A model generated the notes under the pieces. It had not been told where the DNA came from, made no database searches, and saw nothing but the letters and a program-made list of their open reading frames with translations. Positions 15,322 to 23,489 of a stretch of DNA of 64,000 nucleotides are shown one piece after another (positions within the stretch are counted from its first letter, which is position 1; every line of letters begins with the position of its first letter). Position numbers and translations under genes: made by a program. The DNA lies in contig NC_007760.1 of NCBI RefSeq assembly GCF_000013385.1, positions 1,489,001 to 1,553,000 on the forward strand. Reading direction: 5' to 3'. Source of the stretch: Anaeromyxobacter dehalogenans 2CP-C. Lineage in GTDB: Bacteria; Myxococcota; Myxococcia; Myxococcales; Anaeromyxobacteraceae.

Positions 15322-15954
15322 ATGCGCGTCACCGAGATCTTCTTCAGCATCCAGGGCGAGGGCTCCCGCGCCGGCCGCCCGTGCGTGTTCGTCCGGTTCA
15401 CCGGCTGCGACCTGCGCTGCGGCTACTGCGACACCGCCTACGCGTTCCACGGCGGGGTGGACATGGACCGCGCCGCCGTCCTGGCGGAGGTGGCGCGGCA
15501 CCCGGCGCGCTTCGTCTGCCTCACCGGCGGCGAGCCGATGCTGCAGCGCGAGCTGCCCGACCTCGCCCGCGACCTCGTCGCGCGCGGCTACGAGGTCGCG
15601 GTCGAGACGCACGGGCAGCGCCCGCTGGACGCGCTCCCGGCCGAGGCGATCCGGGTGGTGGACGTGAAGACGCCCGGCTCGGGCGAGGTCACCACCGACT
15701 TCGCCTACCTCGATCGCCTCCAGCCGCACGACGAGGTGAAGTTCGTGGTCTGCTCGGAGGACGACTTCCGCTGGTCGCGCGAGGTGGTGCGCCGCCACGC
15801 GCTGGAGGGGAGGGTGCAGGTGCTCTTCTCGCCGGCGTGGGGGCAGGTGGCGCCGCGCGACCTGGTGCGCTGGATGCTCGAGAGCGGGCTCGACGCGCGC
15901 CTCTCGCTGCAGGTGCACAAGGTGATCTGGGGCCCGGACGTGCACGGCGTGTAG
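15322..15954 (+). CDS. queE: 7-carboxy-7-deazaguanine synthase QueE
   Basis: A 210-aa radical SAM enzyme converting 6-carboxytetrahydropterin to 7-carboxy-7-deazaguanine for queuosine. The N-terminus EIFFSIQGEGSRAGRPCVFVRFTGC is diagnostic. The iron-sulfur cysteines are C29, C33 and C36 (C-x3-C-x2-C), followed by LTGGEPML, the SAM-contact VDVKTPGSGE and a C-terminal HKVIWGPD. No queC, queD or queF is next to it. Confidence 0.93.
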   Translation: MRVTEIFFSIQGEGSRAGRPCVFVRFTGCDLRCGYCDTAYAFHGGVDMDRAAVLAEVARHPARFVCLTGGEPMLQRELPDLARDLVARGYEVAVETHGQRPLDALPAEAIRVVDVKTPGSGEVTTDFAYLDRLQPHDEVKFVVCSEDDFRWSREVVRRHALEGRVQVLFSPAWGQVAPRDLVRWMLESGLDARLSLQVHKVIWGPDVHGV

Positions 15955-16061
15955 CGGCGATCGCGACCGCGCGGCGCGCTGGAATACGGACGCCCGCTCG
16001 CGCGTCCAACGGGCGATCCGGCAGTGCACACCCTCACGCCGCCACGCGCACGCCCGCTTCC

Positions 16062-16091
16062 TTGACGCGGCGGGCCGGGCGGGGCTAGCTA
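16062..16091 (+). promoter_or_regulatory. sigma-70-type promoter before the 16.1-kb operon
   Basis: TTGACG at 16062-16067, an 18-base spacer, and TAGCTA at 16086-16091. The ATG at 16101 follows 9 bases later, implying an almost leaderless start. Confidence 0.45.
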
Positions 16092-16100
16092 GGCGAACGG

Positions 16101-16730
16101 ATGCGCCCACCCGCTCTCGCGCTCGCCGCCGCGCTCGCCGGCGCCGCCGGCCCCGCCTTCGCGGGCCCCTCCCTCACCCTGAACGGCGTCCCCATCGACG
16201 GCGCGACCAGCCAGCGCTTCGAGGGCGCGACGGTCGTGATCGACGATCGCGGCGACGTGCACATCGAGGCGCGGGGCTACGCGGCGCGCCCGGCCGGCGA
16301 CCCGGCCCCCCGCAGCGCGCCCGTCGCGGCGGTCGGCGCCGCGGCCGCGGTCGCCGCCGCGAGCGCGCCGGCCCGGCTGTCCCGCCGCTACTTCCTGGTC
16401 GCCGAGCACGCCCAGCCCGGCGCCCGGTACGACCTGGCGGTCTTCGTGAACGCGCAGTGGATCCGCGAGGTGAAGGCGGGCGAGCCGCAGGTGGTGATGG
16501 AGCTCACCCGCTGGCTGAACCCCGGCCCGAACCGCGTCGTGCTCGCGGCCACCCGGCGCGCCGGCGGCCCGCCCGCGGCGTCCCCGGCCGCCCTGGCGCT
16601 GAAGGCGGTCGTGGGCGAGGGGACCGTCGCCGGCGGCGGCGTGGTCATCGACAACCCGCTGCTGGAGCTGACGCGCACCGCCGGCGAGACCGAGGACCGC
16701 ACCGAGGAGTTCGTGGTGGAGGCGCGCTAG
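16101..16730 (+). CDS. secreted protein of unknown function
   Basis: A 209-aa protein with a clear Sec signal peptide (ALALAAALAGAAGPAFA, cleavage after AFA). The mature part starts SLTLNGVPIDGATSQRFEGATVVIDDRGDVHIEARGY, has an Ala-rich linker (about 75-95), then a beta-rich domain (RRYFLVAEHAQPGARYDLAVFVNAQWIREV) ending in WLNPGPNRVVLAATR, which looks like an immunoglobulin-type sandwich. I do not recognise the family. It is the first gene of a run ending in a Tgl-like pilotin and a RodZ-like protein, so an envelope or motility role is plausible but unproven. Confidence 0.7.
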   Translation: MRPPALALAAALAGAAGPAFAGPSLTLNGVPIDGATSQRFEGATVVIDDRGDVHIEARGYAARPAGDPAPRSAPVAAVGAAAAVAAASAPARLSRRYFLVAEHAQPGARYDLAVFVNAQWIREVKAGEPQVVMELTRWLNPGPNRVVLAATRRAGGPPAASPAALALKAVVGEGTVAGGGVVIDNPLLELTRTAGETEDRTEEFVVEAR

Positions 16731-16746
16731 CGCCGAGGGGGGCGAC

Positions 16747-17217
16747 GTGTTCGTGCCGGACCCGAGCATCACCCACCTGCCCGCCACGCGCGAGCAGGTG
16801 GTGGCGGTCATCGAGAGCATCAACCAGCCGCAGGTCTCCGTCCCCGGCAAGGCGCCGCAGGCGGTGGTGGGCCACCTCTGCGGCGTCCGCAACGCGAACG
16901 GCACGCTCTCCATCTACGTCGGCCTCCACCTCGTGCGCACCGGCGAGAACGTCGTGTACGTGCACGATCGCCGGCAGCTCACGGTGGAGGAGTACCGCCA
17001 GGTCGAGATCGAGGGCCTGCAGTTCCTCGAGTCGATGGGCTTCATGCTCGACAACCTGAACTTCCGGAACCTCACCCCCGAGATGCAGGAGCAGGCGCTG
17101 CGGCGCACCCCGCTGTTCTCGCCGCCGCGCCCGCAGGCGCCCGCGGCCACCGCGCCCGGCGGCGCCGCCGCGCCCGCCGACTCCGCGCGCCTCGCCCGGC
17201 TGCTCGCCTCGTTCTGA
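16747..17217 (+). CDS. conserved-looking protein of unknown function, 156 aa
   Basis: A small soluble protein with no signal or membrane segment. It starts at GTG 16747 (MFVPDPSITHLPATREQVVAVIESI). A compact alpha/beta region (VVGHLCGVRNANGTLSIYVGLHLVRTGENVVYVHDRRQLTVEEYRQVEIEGLQFLESMGFML) ends in a Pro/Ala-rich tail. Family unknown. It sits 16 bp after the secreted protein and 2 bp before the Tgl-like lipoprotein gene, so the three are surely one operon. Confidence 0.65.
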   Translation: MFVPDPSITHLPATREQVVAVIESINQPQVSVPGKAPQAVVGHLCGVRNANGTLSIYVGLHLVRTGENVVYVHDRRQLTVEEYRQVEIEGLQFLESMGFMLDNLNFRNLTPEMQEQALRRTPLFSPPRPQAPAATAPGGAAAPADSARLARLLASF

Positions 17218-17219
17218 TC

Positions 17220-17972
17220 ATGCGCCCCACATCGCTCGCCCTCGCCGCCGCCCTGTCCGCCGCCCTCGCCTGCGCGCACGCCCCCAGCGCCAAGGAGCGG
17301 CGCGGCGCCGAGATCCACCACGACCTCGGGGTGGAGGCGCTCCGCGCCGGGCGCGCCCAGGAGGCGCTGCGCGAGTTCGACCAGGCGCTCGCGGTGGTGG
17401 AGGACTTCCCCGAGGCGCACCTCGGGCGCGGGCTGGTGCTCGAGCTCGGGTTCGGCCGGCTGGAGGAGGCCGAGAAGGCGTACCGGCGCGCCCTGGCCCT
17501 GCGCCCCGGCTACTCCGAGGCCCACAACAACCTGGGGCAGCTGCTCGCCAAGACCGGCCGCCTGCAGGCCGCGGTGGCCGAGTTCGACCTCGCGCTCGCC
17601 GACATGATGTACCGGGAGCCGTACGTGGCCCGCTGCAACAAGGGCCAGGCGCTCTGGCGCATGGGGCGCAAGGACGAGGGGCTCGCCGAGCTCCGCACCT
17701 GCCTGTCCATGGCCCCGCGCTACTGCGACGGCCGGCGCGAGCTGGGGCGGATCCGCCTGTCGGAGGGGCAGGTCAGGGAGGCGATCGAGGAGCTCGACGC
17801 CTACGCCCGCAGCTGCGACCAGCGGCCCGACGCGCACCTGCAGCTCGGGCTGGCGCGGATGAAGGCCGGCGACGTCGCCGGCGCGCGCGCCGCGTTCGAG
17901 CGGTGCCAGGCCATCGGCGACGGGACCAACGAGGGCGAGGAGTGCCGCCGGAGCCTGGGCCGCCTCCAGTGA
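17220..17972 (+). CDS. tgl: TPR lipoprotein, Tgl/PilF-like type IV pilus pilotin
   Basis: A 250-aa protein with a lipoprotein signal (LALAAALSAALAC, lipobox cysteine in LACAHA) followed by about six tetratricopeptide repeats: HHDLGVEALRAGRAQEALREFDQAL, AHLGRGLVLELGFGRLEEAEKAYRRALAL, AHNNLGQLLAKTGRLQAAVAEFDLAL and so on. Length, lipidation and repeat number fit Myxococcus Tgl and PilF/PilW, outer-membrane lipoproteins that help the PilQ secretin assemble. In gamma-Proteobacteria pilF lies next to rodZ, and here a RodZ-like gene follows 13 bp downstream, which supports the call. Confidence 0.7.
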   Translation: MRPTSLALAAALSAALACAHAPSAKERRGAEIHHDLGVEALRAGRAQEALREFDQALAVVEDFPEAHLGRGLVLELGFGRLEEAEKAYRRALALRPGYSEAHNNLGQLLAKTGRLQAAVAEFDLALADMMYREPYVARCNKGQALWRMGRKDEGLAELRTCLSMAPRYCDGRRELGRIRLSEGQVREAIEELDAYARSCDQRPDAHLQLGLARMKAGDVAGARAAFERCQAIGDGTNEGEECRRSLGRLQ

Positions 17973-17985
17973 CGCCGGGGACGCC

Positions 17986-18414
17986 ATGAGCGACGAGCAC
18001 GACACGCCCGCGCCGGACGCGCCCGCCGCCGCGGCGCCCGAGGCCGAGGCGCCGGCCGAGGAGGGCCTGCCCGCGTTCGGCCGGTGGCTGGCGCGCGAGC
18101 GCGAGCTGCGCGGGCTGACCCGCGACGAGGTCACGCGCGCCATCAAGCTCGCGCCCGGCGTGGTCGAGGCGCTCGAGTCCGGCGAGGAGGCGCGCATCCC
18201 GCCGCGCGCGTACGTGGTCGGCTACCTCCGCGGCTACGCGGCCGCGGTCGGGCTCGATCCGGACGAGGTGGTGCTGCGGTTCGAGGAGGCGGCGGGGCCC
18301 GTCGAGGCGCGGGCCCGGCGCGCGCCGCGCGGCGCCGACCCTCGCGTGCTCGCCGGCGCCGCCCTGGCGCTCGCCGTCGCCGCGGCGGCGGCCTGGGCGG
18401 TGCTCGGCCGTTGA
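17986..18414 (+). CDS. RodZ-like HTH protein with C-terminal membrane helix
   Basis: A 142-aa protein. After an acidic/Ala-rich N-terminus (1-25), an HTH_25 domain is clear: FGRWLARERELRGLTRDEVTRAIKLAPGVVEALESGE followed by PPRAYVVGYLRGYAAAVGLDPDEVV. A basic linker leads into one C-terminal transmembrane helix (VLAGAALALAVAAAAAWAVL). RodZ links MreB to the envelope, but the periplasmic domain of full-length RodZ is missing, so this is a minimal version. The recO promoter overlaps its stop codon. Confidence 0.75.
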   Translation: MSDEHDTPAPDAPAAAAPEAEAPAEEGLPAFGRWLARERELRGLTRDEVTRAIKLAPGVVEALESGEEARIPPRAYVVGYLRGYAAAVGLDPDEVVLRFEEAAGPVEARARRAPRGADPRVLAGAALALAVAAAAAWAVLGR

Positions 18415-18440
18415 GCGCGCGCGCGGCGCGCCGCTAGGAT
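18411..18440 (+). promoter_or_regulatory. sigma-70-type promoter of recO
   Basis: TTGAGC at 18411-18416 (overlapping the preceding TGA stop), an 18-base spacer, and TAGGAT at 18435-18440. The ATG follows 9 bases after the -10 box, so the transcript would be nearly leaderless. Confidence 0.6.
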
Positions 18441-18449
18441 GACCCTCGC

Positions 18450-19214
18450 ATGGACCGCGTGAAGCTCACCGGCGTGGTGCTCCGCGCCGTGGACTACGGC
18501 GAGTCGGATCGCGTGGTGACGCTGCTCACCGCGGAGCGGGGCAAGGTCTCCGCGTTCGCGCGCGGCGCGCGGGCCTCGCGGCGCCGCTTCGGCGGCGCGC
18601 TGGAGCCGTTCACGCTGCTCTCGGCGGAGGTCCGCGAGCGCTCCGGCTCGGACCTCCTCGGCCTGGACTCGGTCTCGGTGGTGCGCGGCTTCGGCGCGCT
18701 CCGCGGCGACCTCGGGCGGATCGCCTGCGCCGGCTACGCGGCCGAGCTGGCGCGCGAGCTGGTGCGCGACCACCAGCCCCACGACGAGCTCTTCGACCTG
18801 CTGGTCGCCTACCTCGGCGCGCTGGACGCCGCGCCGCCGCGGCCGGCGGCGCTGCGCGCCTTCGAGCTGGGCGCGCTGCGCGCCGCCGGGCTCATGCCGC
18901 GCCTCGACGCCTGCGCGCGCTGCGGGGCGCCGGTGGGCGAGGGGCCGGTGCGCTTCGACGCGGGGGAGGGCGGCGCGCTCTGCGGCGGCTGCGCGCCGGG
19001 CGTCCCGCGCACGCTCCCGCTCGCGGCCGGCACGCTCGCCGCGCTCCTGCGGCTCCAGGAGGGCGGCCTCGCCGCCGCCGCGTCCGAGCCGCTGGCCGCG
19101 CCCGCCGGGCGCGAGGCGCGCGAGGCGCTCACCGCGTTCCTGGAGCACCACCTCGGCCGGCGGCTCGCCGCCCGCCGCTTCCTCGACGAGATCGGGCCGC
19201 TGCTGGGCGGGTGA
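18450..19214 (+). CDS. recO: DNA repair protein RecO
   Basis: A 254-aa recombination mediator that loads RecA with RecR. An N-terminal OB fold (VKLTGVVLRAVDYGESDRVVTLLTAERGKVSAFARGARASRRRFGGALEPF) matches RecO well. A helical domain follows, then a C-terminal four-cysteine zinc site (C155, C158, C178, C181). Length is normal. It appears to have its own promoter. Confidence 0.92.
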   Translation: MDRVKLTGVVLRAVDYGESDRVVTLLTAERGKVSAFARGARASRRRFGGALEPFTLLSAEVRERSGSDLLGLDSVSVVRGFGALRGDLGRIACAGYAAELARELVRDHQPHDELFDLLVAYLGALDAAPPRPAALRAFELGALRAAGLMPRLDACARCGAPVGEGPVRFDAGEGGALCGGCAPGVPRTLPLAAGTLAALLRLQEGGLAAAASEPLAAPAGREAREALTAFLEHHLGRRLAARRFLDEIGPLLGG

Positions 19215-19276
19215 CCCCGCCCGCGCCGGCTCCGCCGCCGCAGCCGCTCCATCGCGACGCACGGAGGCAGGACCGC

Positions 19277-20227
19277 ATGAGGGACCTCGACGTGCTGTGC
19301 CTGGGCGAGACGCTGGTGGACCTGCTGCCGGACCGCCGCGGATCGCTGGAGGACTGCGCGCGCTTCGAGCCGTGCCCCGGCGGCGCCCCGGCCAACGTCG
19401 CCACCGGGCTCGCGCGCCTGGGCGTCCGCACCGGGTTCCGCGGCGTGGTCGGCGACGACCCGTTCGGCCGGATGCTGGCGCGGCGGCTCGCGGCCGAGGG
19501 GATCGAGGTCTCGCTGCGGCTCGCGCGCGAGCGGCCCACCGGCATGTGGTTCGTGGCGCTCGACGCGGCGGGGGAGCGGACGTTCTTCTCGCCGAACGCG
19601 CGCTTCTCCGCCGACAAGCTCATCGCCCCCGCCGACGCCGATCCCGCCGCGATCGGCCGCGCCCGCGTGCTGCACGTCGGGACGTCGGCGCACGTGCTGC
19701 CGGAGGGGCGGGCGGCGCTGCGGGCCGCGGTGGAGGCGGCGCGGCGCCTCGGCGTGGAGCTGTCGTTCGACCCGAACGTCCGCGCGCACCTGTGGGACGA
19801 CCTCGCGCCGCTGCGGGCGCTCTGCCAGGACGTGCTGCCGCGCTGCGCGGTGGCGAAGCTGTCCGAGGAGGAGCTCGAGCTCTGCACCGGCGAGCGCGAG
19901 CCGGGGCGCGCCGCGGCGCGCCTCGCCGGCATGGGCGTCGGCATCGCGTGCGTGACGCTGGGCGCGCGCGGCGCGCTGGTCCGGCGCGGGGCCGAGGAGG
20001 CGCTGGTCGCGGCCGAGCCGGTGGAGGTGGTGGACACCACCGGCGCCGGCGACGGGTTCGTGGCCGGGCTGCTCGCGGCGCTGTCGCGCGGCGCGGCCCC
20101 GCTCGCGGCCAGGTCGTTCGCCGAGGTGGTCGCGGCGGTGCGCTTCGCGAACCGGGTGGCGGGGCGCGTCTGCACGCGCGTCGGCGCGGTCGCCGGGCTG
20201 CCGCGCGCCGGCGAGATTTCCGTTTGA
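19277..20227 (+). CDS. PfkB-family carbohydrate kinase (fructokinase-like)
   Basis: A 316-aa ribokinase-fold sugar kinase. The start at ATG 19277 (MRDLDVLCLGETLVDLLPD) has an upstream ACGGAGG. PfkB signature 1 is CPGGAPANVATGLARLGV and signature 2 is DTTGAGDGFVAGLL, where the Asp of GAGD is the catalytic base. GMWFVALDAAGERTFF and LSFDPNVRAHLW support a fructokinase or 2-keto-sugar kinase. The sugar cannot be fixed. The glyQ promoter overlaps its TGA. Confidence 0.88.
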   Translation: MRDLDVLCLGETLVDLLPDRRGSLEDCARFEPCPGGAPANVATGLARLGVRTGFRGVVGDDPFGRMLARRLAAEGIEVSLRLARERPTGMWFVALDAAGERTFFSPNARFSADKLIAPADADPAAIGRARVLHVGTSAHVLPEGRAALRAAVEAARRLGVELSFDPNVRAHLWDDLAPLRALCQDVLPRCAVAKLSEEELELCTGEREPGRAAARLAGMGVGIACVTLGARGALVRRGAEEALVAAEPVEVVDTTGAGDGFVAGLLAALSRGAAPLAARSFAEVVAAVRFANRVAGRVCTRVGAVAGLPRAGEISV

Positions 20228-20252
20228 CACCCGCACCTTACGGCCCTACGGT
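20224..20252 (+). promoter_or_regulatory. strong sigma-70-type promoter of glyQS
   Basis: A consensus TTGACA at 20224-20229, exactly 17 bases, and TACGGT at 20247-20252. The same TACGGT -10 is used upstream of 23490 and 27676. The predicted start near 20259 gives a leader of about 84 bases before glyQ. No T-box or other riboswitch fold is recognisable in it. Confidence 0.75.
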
Positions 20253-20342
20253 GCCCGTTCCCCGGCCCGTTCGCCGCGGCGCGGCGACCCCGCCGGATGA
20301 CCCGCGGGGACGCGCCGGCTCGAACGCGAGGAGAGGACGCGC

Positions 20343-21272
20343 GTGTACTTCCAGGACCTGATCTTGAAGCTCCAGAGCTACTGGGCGAGCCGCAACTGCA
20401 TCCTCGCGCAGGGTTACGACCAGGAGGTCGGGGCCGGCACCATGAACCCGTCCACGTTCCTGCGCGTGCTCGGGCCGGAGCCCTGGAACGTCGCGTACGT
20501 GGAGCCCTCGCGCCGGCCGGCCGACGGCCGCTACGGCGAGAACCCGAACCGCCTCTACCAGCACCACCAGTTCCAGGTGATCCTGAAGCCGAACCCGCCC
20601 GACGTGCAGGAGCTCTACCTCGGCTCGCTGCGCGCCATCGGGATCGACCCGCGCGAGCACGACATCCGCTTCGTCGAGGACGACTGGGAGAGCCCGACGC
20701 TGGGCGCCTGGGGCCTGGGCTGGGAGGTGTGGTGCGACGGGATGGAGATCACCCAGTACACCTACTTCCAGCAGGCGGGCGGCTTCGAGGTGAAGCCGGT
20801 CGCGGCCGAGCTCACCTACGGCCTCGAGCGCATCGCCATGTACCTGCAGGACGTCGAGAACGTGTTCGACGTGGAGTGGGTGAAGGGCGTGAAGTACCGC
20901 GAGGTCTTCCACCGGAACGAGGTGGAGATGAGCACCTACTCGTTCCAGGCGTCGGACCCGAAGATGCTGTTCGGGCTCTTCGACACGTACGAGGCGGAGT
21001 GCAAGCGGCTCATCGGGCTGAAGCTGCCGCTGCCCGCCTACGACTACTGCCTGAAGTGCTCGCACGCCTTCAACAACCTCGACGCGCGCGGCGCCATCAG
21101 CGTCACCGAGCGCGCGGCCTACATCGGCCGCGTGCGCGCGCTCGCCCACGACTGCGCCAAGGGCTACCTCGACTCGCGCGAGGCGCTCGGGTTCCCGCTG
21201 CTCCCGCCGGCCGATCGCAAGCAGGCGGTGGAGGCGGCGCGGGCGGCCCGCGAGGCGCGCGAGTCCAGGTGA
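20343..21272 (+). CDS. glyQ: glycine--tRNA ligase alpha subunit
   Basis: A 309-aa catalytic subunit of the bacterial alpha2beta2 glycyl-tRNA synthetase. It is unmistakable from the N-terminus ([18 protein letters not shown]) and the class II motifs ([69 protein letters not shown] and [10 protein letters not shown]). It begins with GTG at 20343. It is followed after 63 bp by glyS, and they form one transcription unit from the promoter at 20224. Confidence 0.96.
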
Positions 21273-21335
21273 CGACCCCTCACCCCCGGGCCTCCCTCGC
21301 CGCGCGCGGCGGGGGAGCGGGGACGGAACGAGATC

Positions 21336-23441
21336 ATGGCTGACCTTCTGTTCGAGATCGGTGCGGAGGAGATCCCGGCGGGCTTCGTGCCGGGCGCGCT
21401 CAGGCAGCTCGAGGACGACCTGGCGAAGGCGCTCGCCGACGCGCGGCTGGCGCACGGCGAGGTCAGGGCGGTCGGCACGCCGCGGCGGCTCGCGGTGTGG
21501 GCGCGGGACGTGGCGCCGAAGCAGACCGACGCGCGCACCGAGGCGTTCGGGCCGCCGGTGGCCCAGGCCTACGACGCGGAGGGCAAGCCCACCCCGGCCG
21601 CGACCGGCTTCGCGCGCAGCCAGGGCGTGGAGGTCTCGGCGCTGGTCCGCGCCCAGACGCCCAAGGGCGAGCGCGTGGCGGTCACGAAGGTCGAGAAGGG
21701 CCGCAAGGCGGAGCAGGTGCTGCCCGCGCTGCTGGAGCGGCTGGTGGCGGGCCTGCGCTTCCGCAAGGCGATGCGCTCGCGCTTCGACGAGGTGACGTTC
21801 GCGCGACCGGTGCGCTGGATGGTGGCGCTCCTCGGCGGGCGGCCGCTCAAGGTGCGCCACGGCGAGGTCGCCTCGGGCAAGGTCACCTACGGCCACCGCT
21901 TCCTGGCGCCGAAGGCGATCGCGCTGAAGGGCACGCCGGACGACTACCTGGCGAAGCTGCGCCGGGCGCACGTCCTCGCCGACCCCGAGGAGCGCCGCGC
22001 CGCGCTCCTCGCCGAGCTGGCCCGCGCCGGCAAGGAGGCCGGCGGGAAGGTCCGCGACGATCCCGCGCTGGTCGAGCAGGTGCTCTACCTGGTCGAGGAG
22101 CCGAGCGCGGTGGTCGGCGAGTTCGAGAGGTCGAACCTCGAGCTGCCGCCGGAGGTGGTGATCTCCGAGATGCGCAACCACCAGCGCTACTTCGCGGTGG
22201 TGGACGGCAAGGGGCGGCTCAAGAACCGGTTCGTGGCCGTCTCGGCCACGCGCGTGAAGGACCCGGCGGTGGCGCGGCACGGCTACGAGCGCGTGCTCCG
22301 CGCGCGCCTCGCCGACGCGCGGTTCTTCTTCGAGGAGGACCGCAAGCGCAAGCTGCACGAGCGCATCGAGGACCTCGGCCGCCGCACGTTCCAGGCGAAG
22401 CTGGGGAGCGAGCTGGACCGCGCCCAGCGCATCGGCGCGGTCGCGAGCGGGCTCGCCCGCGCGCTCGGGAAGGACGCGCTGGTCGCCGACCTGCTCGAGG
22501 CGTCGCGGCTCGCCAAGGTGGACCTCAACACCGGCATGGTGGGCGAGTTCCCCGAGCTGCAGGGCACCATGGGCGCGCACTACGCGCGGCTCGAGGGGCT
22601 GAAGCCGGAGATCGCCGACGCCATCGAGGACCACTACAAGCCCATCGGCGCGGCGGAGGAGATGCCGCGCAGCGACCTGGGCGCGCTGGTGGCGGTGGCC
22701 GACCGCCTCCACTCGCTCGTGGGGATCATCGGCGTGGGCGAGAAGGCCACCGGCGCCGCCGACCCGTTCGGCCTGCGCCGCGCCGCCATCGGCATCCTGC
22801 GCATCGTCATCGCCCGCGGGTACCACCTGTCGCTCGCGACGGCGGTGGAGCAGACGCTGGACGCGCTCGCCGGGGTGAAGCTCGCCGCCGGCCGCGCGCT
22901 GGTGGCCGAGCAGGTGCTGGACTTCCTGCGCGGGCGCGTGCGCGCCGCCTGGACCGAGCGGTTCGACGCGGACCTGGTGGAGGCGGTGCTCGCGGCCGGC
23001 TCCGACGACGTGGTGGACGCGCGCCGGCGGCTGGAGGCGCTCGCCGAGGCGAAGGCGCGGCCGGACTTCGGCTCGCTCGCGGTCGCGTTCAAGCGCGTCG
23101 CGAACATCCAGGAGAAGGCCGGCGGCCCCGGCGCCGCCGCGGTGGATCCGGCGCTGCTGCGCGATCCGGCGGAGCAGGACCTGCTGGCCGCGCTCGAGAA
23201 GGTGGAGCAGGAGGTGGGCGCGCGCCGCGCGGCCCGCGACTACCCGGCCGTGCTCCGCACGGTGGCCACGCTGGAGCCGGCGGTGGCGCGCTTCTTCGAC
23301 GACGTGCTGGTGATGGCCGAGGACCCCGCGCTCCGCGCGAACCGGCTCGGCCTGATGCGGCGGGTGGGCGCGCTGTTCTCCGACCTGGCCGACTTCCGCA
23401 AGATCCAGGCCGAGGCGCCCGCCCAGGCCAGGGCCGGGTAG
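21336..23441 (+). CDS. glyS: glycine--tRNA ligase beta subunit
   Basis: A 701-aa tRNA-binding subunit of tetrameric glycyl-tRNA synthetase. The N-terminus DLLFEIGAEEIPAGFVPGALRQLE is diagnostic. Further on are FARPVRWMVALLGG, YGHRFLAPKAI, the conserved MRNHQRYFAVVDGKGRLKNRFVAVSA, an HD-like region (LAKVDLNTGMVGEFPELQGTMGAHYAR) and a C-terminal DALR-type anticodon-binding segment ending FFDDVLVMAEDPALRANRLGLMR. Length is normal. The intergenic leader from glyQ is C-rich and unremarkable. Confidence 0.96.
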   Translation: MADLLFEIGAEEIPAGFVPGALRQLEDDLAKALADARLAHGEVRAVGTPRRLAVWARDVAPKQTDARTEAFGPPVAQAYDAEGKPTPAATGFARSQGVEVSALVRAQTPKGERVAVTKVEKGRKAEQVLPALLERLVAGLRFRKAMRSRFDEVTFARPVRWMVALLGGRPLKVRHGEVASGKVTYGHRFLAPKAIALKGTPDDYLAKLRRAHVLADPEERRAALLAELARAGKEAGGKVRDDPALVEQVLYLVEEPSAVVGEFERSNLELPPEVVISEMRNHQRYFAVVDGKGRLKNRFVAVSATRVKDPAVARHGYERVLRARLADARFFFEEDRKRKLHERIEDLGRRTFQAKLGSELDRAQRIGAVASGLARALGKDALVADLLEASRLAKVDLNTGMVGEFPELQGTMGAHYARLEGLKPEIADAIEDHYKPIGAAEEMPRSDLGALVAVADRLHSLVGIIGVGEKATGAADPFGLRRAAIGILRIVIARGYHLSLATAVEQTLDALAGVKLAAGRALVAEQVLDFLRGRVRAAWTERFDADLVEAVLAAGSDDVVDARRRLEALAEAKARPDFGSLAVAFKRVANIQEKAGGPGAAAVDPALLRDPAEQDLLAALEKVEQEVGARRAARDYPAVLRTVATLEPAVARFFDDVLVMAEDPALRANRLGLMRRVGALFSDLADFRKIQAEAPAQARAG

Positions 23442-23450
23442 GTGGAGCGC

Positions 23451-23480
23451 TTGACCCTCTCTCGGACGCCGGATTACGGT
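23451..23480 (+). promoter_or_regulatory. sigma-70-type promoter of the lipoprotein pair
   Basis: TTGACC at 23451-23456, an 18-base spacer, and TACGGT at 23475-23480. The -10 ends 9 bases before the GTG at 23490, which decides that start: an upstream in-frame codon at 23442 would precede the promoter. A leaderless or near-leaderless mRNA is implied. Confidence 0.7.
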
Positions 23481-23489
23481 TCGCACCCC

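Noticed and set aside
20259-20342. A T-box or other glycine-responsive leader upstream of glyQ
   Set aside because: The leader is only about 84 bases, and I see no T-box sequence or specifier-loop fold; T-boxes are rare outside Gram-positives.
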